Shown: in pieces, positions 54,601-56,053 of the stretch
Layout of the letters: each line of letters opens with the position of its first letter
Numbering within the stretch: position 1 is the first letter of the stretch
Assembly: GCF_000379765.1 (NCBI RefSeq)
Contig: NZ_KB903458.1
Location: 1-56,053 of the forward strand
Direction: 5' to 3'
Source: Flexithrix dorotheae DSM 6795
Lineage (GTDB): Bacteria > Bacteroidota > Bacteroidia > Cytophagales > Flammeovirgaceae
Length of the DNA: 56,053 nucleotides
Notes under the pieces: model-generated
What the model saw: the letters and a program-made list of their open reading frames with translations, nothing else
Databases searched by the model: none
What the model was told of the DNA's origin: nothing
Program-made: the position numbers and the translations under genes

Positions 54601-55128
54601 CCTGGTCATGATATTGAGATGATTTTAGATGATGAAACCAGGTTTGTTTTGAATAGTTATTACCAGGCTGAAAAGGATGATTATAAAAATGGGAAGATTA
54701 ATTTTCCGTTAAATAATATTGAGCCTGGAGAGCATACGCTTTGGGTAAAAGCATGGGATACACATAATAATTCTTCCCAAACGGAGATATCATTTTATGT
54801 AACAGCTCAAAAAGAAGTAGTGCTTAGTGACGTAATAAATCACCCAAATCCATTTAAAGAACAGACTGAATTTAGCTTTTCCCACAATAGAGCTGGGGAA
54901 GAAATAGATGTTACAATATTTATTTATGACCAGAATGGAAAATTGGTAAAAGAATTGCAACATGAAATTCCGTTTGCCACCGAGGATGTTAATAATATCC
55001 AATGGAACCGTTCTGAGGATATTAATGACAATTTTAAAAGTGGTATATATTTTTATAAATTGTATATTTACCTTCCAAAAGATGGGACTTCTTCCTCAAA
55101 AGGTGGTAAATTTGTAATTACTGATTAA
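51688..55128 (+). CDS. porU: Type IX secretion sortase PorU-like protein
   Basis: 1146 residues with a signal peptide (LLLLFGLLLLSGVGFSQ). A gingipain-like C25 peptidase domain spans about 400-800, with catalytic His658 (IVNYTGHGSENGW) and Cys692 (FVTATCEFGRFD). Ig-like domains follow, and a C-terminal sorting-type domain lies at about 1050-1146 (INHPNPFKEQTEFSF, then KSGIYFYKLYIY). PorU removes the sorting signal of T9SS cargo and attaches it to the surface. The usual partner porV is not downstream. It would process the giant adhesin at 11009. Start chosen at the ATG before the signal peptide. Confidence 0.88.
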   Translation: MRNRLLLLFGLLLLSGVGFSQEFANTSVLAEGEIYKIGITENGIYKIDVEFLNTLGVNASSIDPENVKVYGNGGGILPQANASFRYDDLVENPTLKNGGGDGNFQNGDYILFYAEGSDKILFDTLNNQISHQKNIYADTNYYFIEIANTRAKDLEDVADLGGGALEITSFDDYVYHEEETYNIIKAGKRWFGEKFDFLNEMEFEFQLEGALKQYPVKVSSSLMSTSPSASSFSLTLNGFKLPDANIAATAETQYGIKGRINNVQETIPEDKLNLESGFKAKLTYNKTGNSVNHVGYLDYIGVNFKRDLKLYSNLVQFRNFESLSVDKAAFKIKGGGEATVVWDISNPVNPKNQLFSLSGNDVIFSTETKGLKEFIAFSGSGFPNPISIGKINNQNLHGLTTPNLIIISYPKFEAEAQRLAEFRRNHDGLTVEVVTPPQIYNEFSSGKQDISAIRDFLRMLYLRNSDQESGLRYVLLFGDGSFDYKDKMEKGTSPTRNTNFIPVYESDEPLHPIYSYSSDDFYGFLDEDEGDWSEKSTDVIHNLELGIGRLPIGHVSEAKNLVDKLINYATNELAIGDWKKEIVFVADDGDNNTHQIHADRLARLVESKYQQFDVNRLFIDDYPQITSTTNGKRISPIVREKINEFVDKGTLIVNYTGHGSENGWSKKDILGLNQIVEWDNFTRMPLFVTATCEFGRFDSPFTKSGAEFALLNPRGGAIGLLTTTRPVFSNTNFTVNQAFFNTVFEPYNGRKASLGDIIRITKNNSISGVNNRNFTLLGDPSMQLAYSNESVVVKKVNDIELTESDTIKALSTVKLSGEIQNSDVLSQDFNGTLYVKVLDKKTTKTTLGEDGSHTKMNYQTFKDMIFRGEASVVDGKFEFSFVIPKDISYQFDYGKISFYAKHATELRDASGHESKLVIGGSETAFEQDNTPPDLQLYLDNESFESGGIVNTDAELIVKLFDENGINSSGISPGHDIEMILDDETRFVLNSYYQAEKDDYKNGKINFPLNNIEPGEHTLWVKAWDTHNNSSQTEISFYVTAQKEVVLSDVINHPNPFKEQTEFSFSHNRAGEEIDVTIFIYDQNGKLVKELQHEIPFATEDVNNIQWNRSEDINDNFKSGIYFYKLYIYLPKDGTSSSKGGKFVITD

Positions 55129-55479
55129 ATTTTAATTTTAGACTAGTTTGGTGTTTACTATAATTTTAGAGAAAAATCATCTGAATCAGAAATATAAATA
55201 ATCCGATAAAAAACATAATTATTCAAATAATTTTAAAAGTTTATAACTTTACTTATGTTAAGTACAACATAACTCCTATCATGTCAATATCCCGATGAGG
55301 CATTTTTCCTCAAAATAACTGTTTAACTAAAAATTCCTCTGATAAATTTTTTTACACAAAAGTCTACTTGTCCTTCTATCCCTGGATACGATCGAAATGA
55401 AATAAATTCCTTTTTCTATTGTATTAATAAAATCTTAAATACATTGTTATCCGAATGGTGCCTATTCACTTCCTATACA
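55129..55479. other. Intergenic region after porU
   Basis: 351 AT-rich bases with no supported gene, no clear terminator hairpin and no repeat shared with other parts of the window. It separates porU from minus-strand, degenerate-looking genes. Confidence 0.5.
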
Positions 55480-55807
55480 TTAATCATCGTATTCAATGCC
55501 AATAATTCCAGTCCAGCAATCTAGTTCTAAAAATAAGCGAAAGATGATTATCCTCCTCTTTTTTGTTAGTAATCCTATTAAATCAAATGGAATTTCCTTG
55601 AACCCTGGCCATTTTTTGTAAACAAGAAATTCCTTTTTCAATGAAAAATCATAATTTCTCCATTCTAAAAAATCTATATTCTGATTAGCTTCTATATTTT
55701 TACCATAATCAAACACAACTTTTCCGTTGTTTCTGTCAATTTAGCCAAATAATCATCTGTCTCAAATTTTTCAAAACTCTAAAATGATACTCTAAATATC
55801 TACCAAT
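55480..55807 (-). pseudogene. Degenerate small gene, possibly an immunity gene
   Basis: The last 78 codons are open (55480-55716, from FDYGKNIEANQN to GIIGIEYDD). Upstream, meaningful-looking sequence continues in other frames: SFEKFETDDYLAKLTE, then a shift near 55730 to NNGKVVFDYG. No start codon fits the joined frame, so at least one and probably two frameshifts are present. It is just downstream of the toxin-like partial gene, the usual position of an immunity gene. Family not recognised. Confidence 0.4.
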
Positions 55808-56053
55808 TTAGTCATAAACCGTCCCTGGAGTAGGATAATCAGTATTTGCATCATCAATAACTATAACCCAATCAGGACCACCCATTGATTTACGCAACCT
55901 ATCCTTCCATTGTGGGGAAAATGTTCCTGTATTTTTAAATTCTCCTATAAAATAGGCAAGACCTGTTCTAGGGTCATAATACCAAGCCTTTATTGTATCC
56001 GAATTTATAACATCCGTTTTTAATTTTAAATCCCTAACAATTGGGAAATAAGC
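55808..56053 (-). CDS. Partial CDS, C-terminus of an unknown (toxin-like) protein
   Basis: 81 codons enter from the right edge and end at TAA 55808-55810. The segment reads KAWYYDPRTGLAYFIGEFKN, then PQWKDRLRKSMGGPDWVIVI and a stop after GTVYD. Aromatic-rich C-terminal domains like this are common in polymorphic toxins, but I do not recognise it. Only the last part is visible, so neither size nor secretion type can be judged. Confidence 0.5.
   Translation of the reverse strand, partial: AYFPIVRDLKLKTDVINSDTIKAWYYDPRTGLAYFIGEFKNTGTFSPQWKDRLRKSMGGPDWVIVIDDANTDYPTPGTVYD

Overview
The window is AT-rich bacterial DNA from a member of the Bacteroidota, most likely Cytophagales/Cyclobacteriaceae-like. 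The evidence is type IX secretion (T9SS) sorting domains, a PorU sortase, Bacteroidota-type promoters (TAnnTTTG) and Bacteroidota-specific small families (DUF6660, HYC_CC_PP, GDCCVxC, DUF3347). No rRNA or tRNA gene was recognised. All family names come from reading the translations; no database search was possible.

Layout. (1) 1-600: the end of a TPR-repeat gene with an in-frame stop. (2) 601-4360: a plasmid-like replication module made of a radC-like gene behind a long structured leader, a two-zone iteron array (18-bp repeat GTAGTAAAAGGTGACACC), a small HTH gene, a RepB-like initiator and a divergent XRE regulator with repeated operator-like sites. (3) 4545-8805: short AT-rich accessory genes, one SMI1/KNR4-like, resembling an immunity-gene cluster, and one frameshifted gene. 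(4) 8850-16933: a membrane/coiled-coil protein, then a surface operon with an outer-membrane barrel, a 1552-aa T9SS adhesin, a PKD lipoprotein and a TraO-like barrel. (5) 17784-22563: an ardC-like antirestriction gene cut in two by a Recombinase-In-Trio (RIT) element with perfect 67-bp terminal inverted repeats. (6) 23208-51552: a large heavy-metal resistance island. It holds a Fur-like regulator, a CzcA-TolC fusion with its adaptor, two CDF transporters, a dihaem/Rieske/porin cassette, a mercury-transport operon without its reductase, copper ATPases CopA and CopB, an AraC regulator with a metal-binding-like N-terminus, and a full Cu/Ag CusA-CusC-CusB system with DUF3347 proteins. (7) 51688-56053: porU, then degenerate toxin/immunity-like sequence at the right edge.

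How it works together. Regions 2-5 look like the backbone of a plasmid or integrated plasmid: origin, initiator, antirestriction and RadC genes, and a TraO-like protein, but no relaxase or secretion ATPase. Region 6 handles divalent metals (HME-RND and CDF), mercury (MerTP/MerP) and copper/silver (P-type ATPases and Cus efflux), with metal sensors of the Fur, ArsR and AraC types placed beside their targets.

The most unusual signal is a shared long non-coding leader upstream of both the radC-like and ardC-like genes. The two copies (1105-1450 and 22616-22871, both minus strand) share conserved boxes, a long-range closing stem whose two strands change together, an upstream hairpin of unrelated sequence in the same place, and nearly identical spacing to the start codon (51 and 52 nt). 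It looks like a structured RNA or single-stranded-DNA promoter controlling early-transfer genes.
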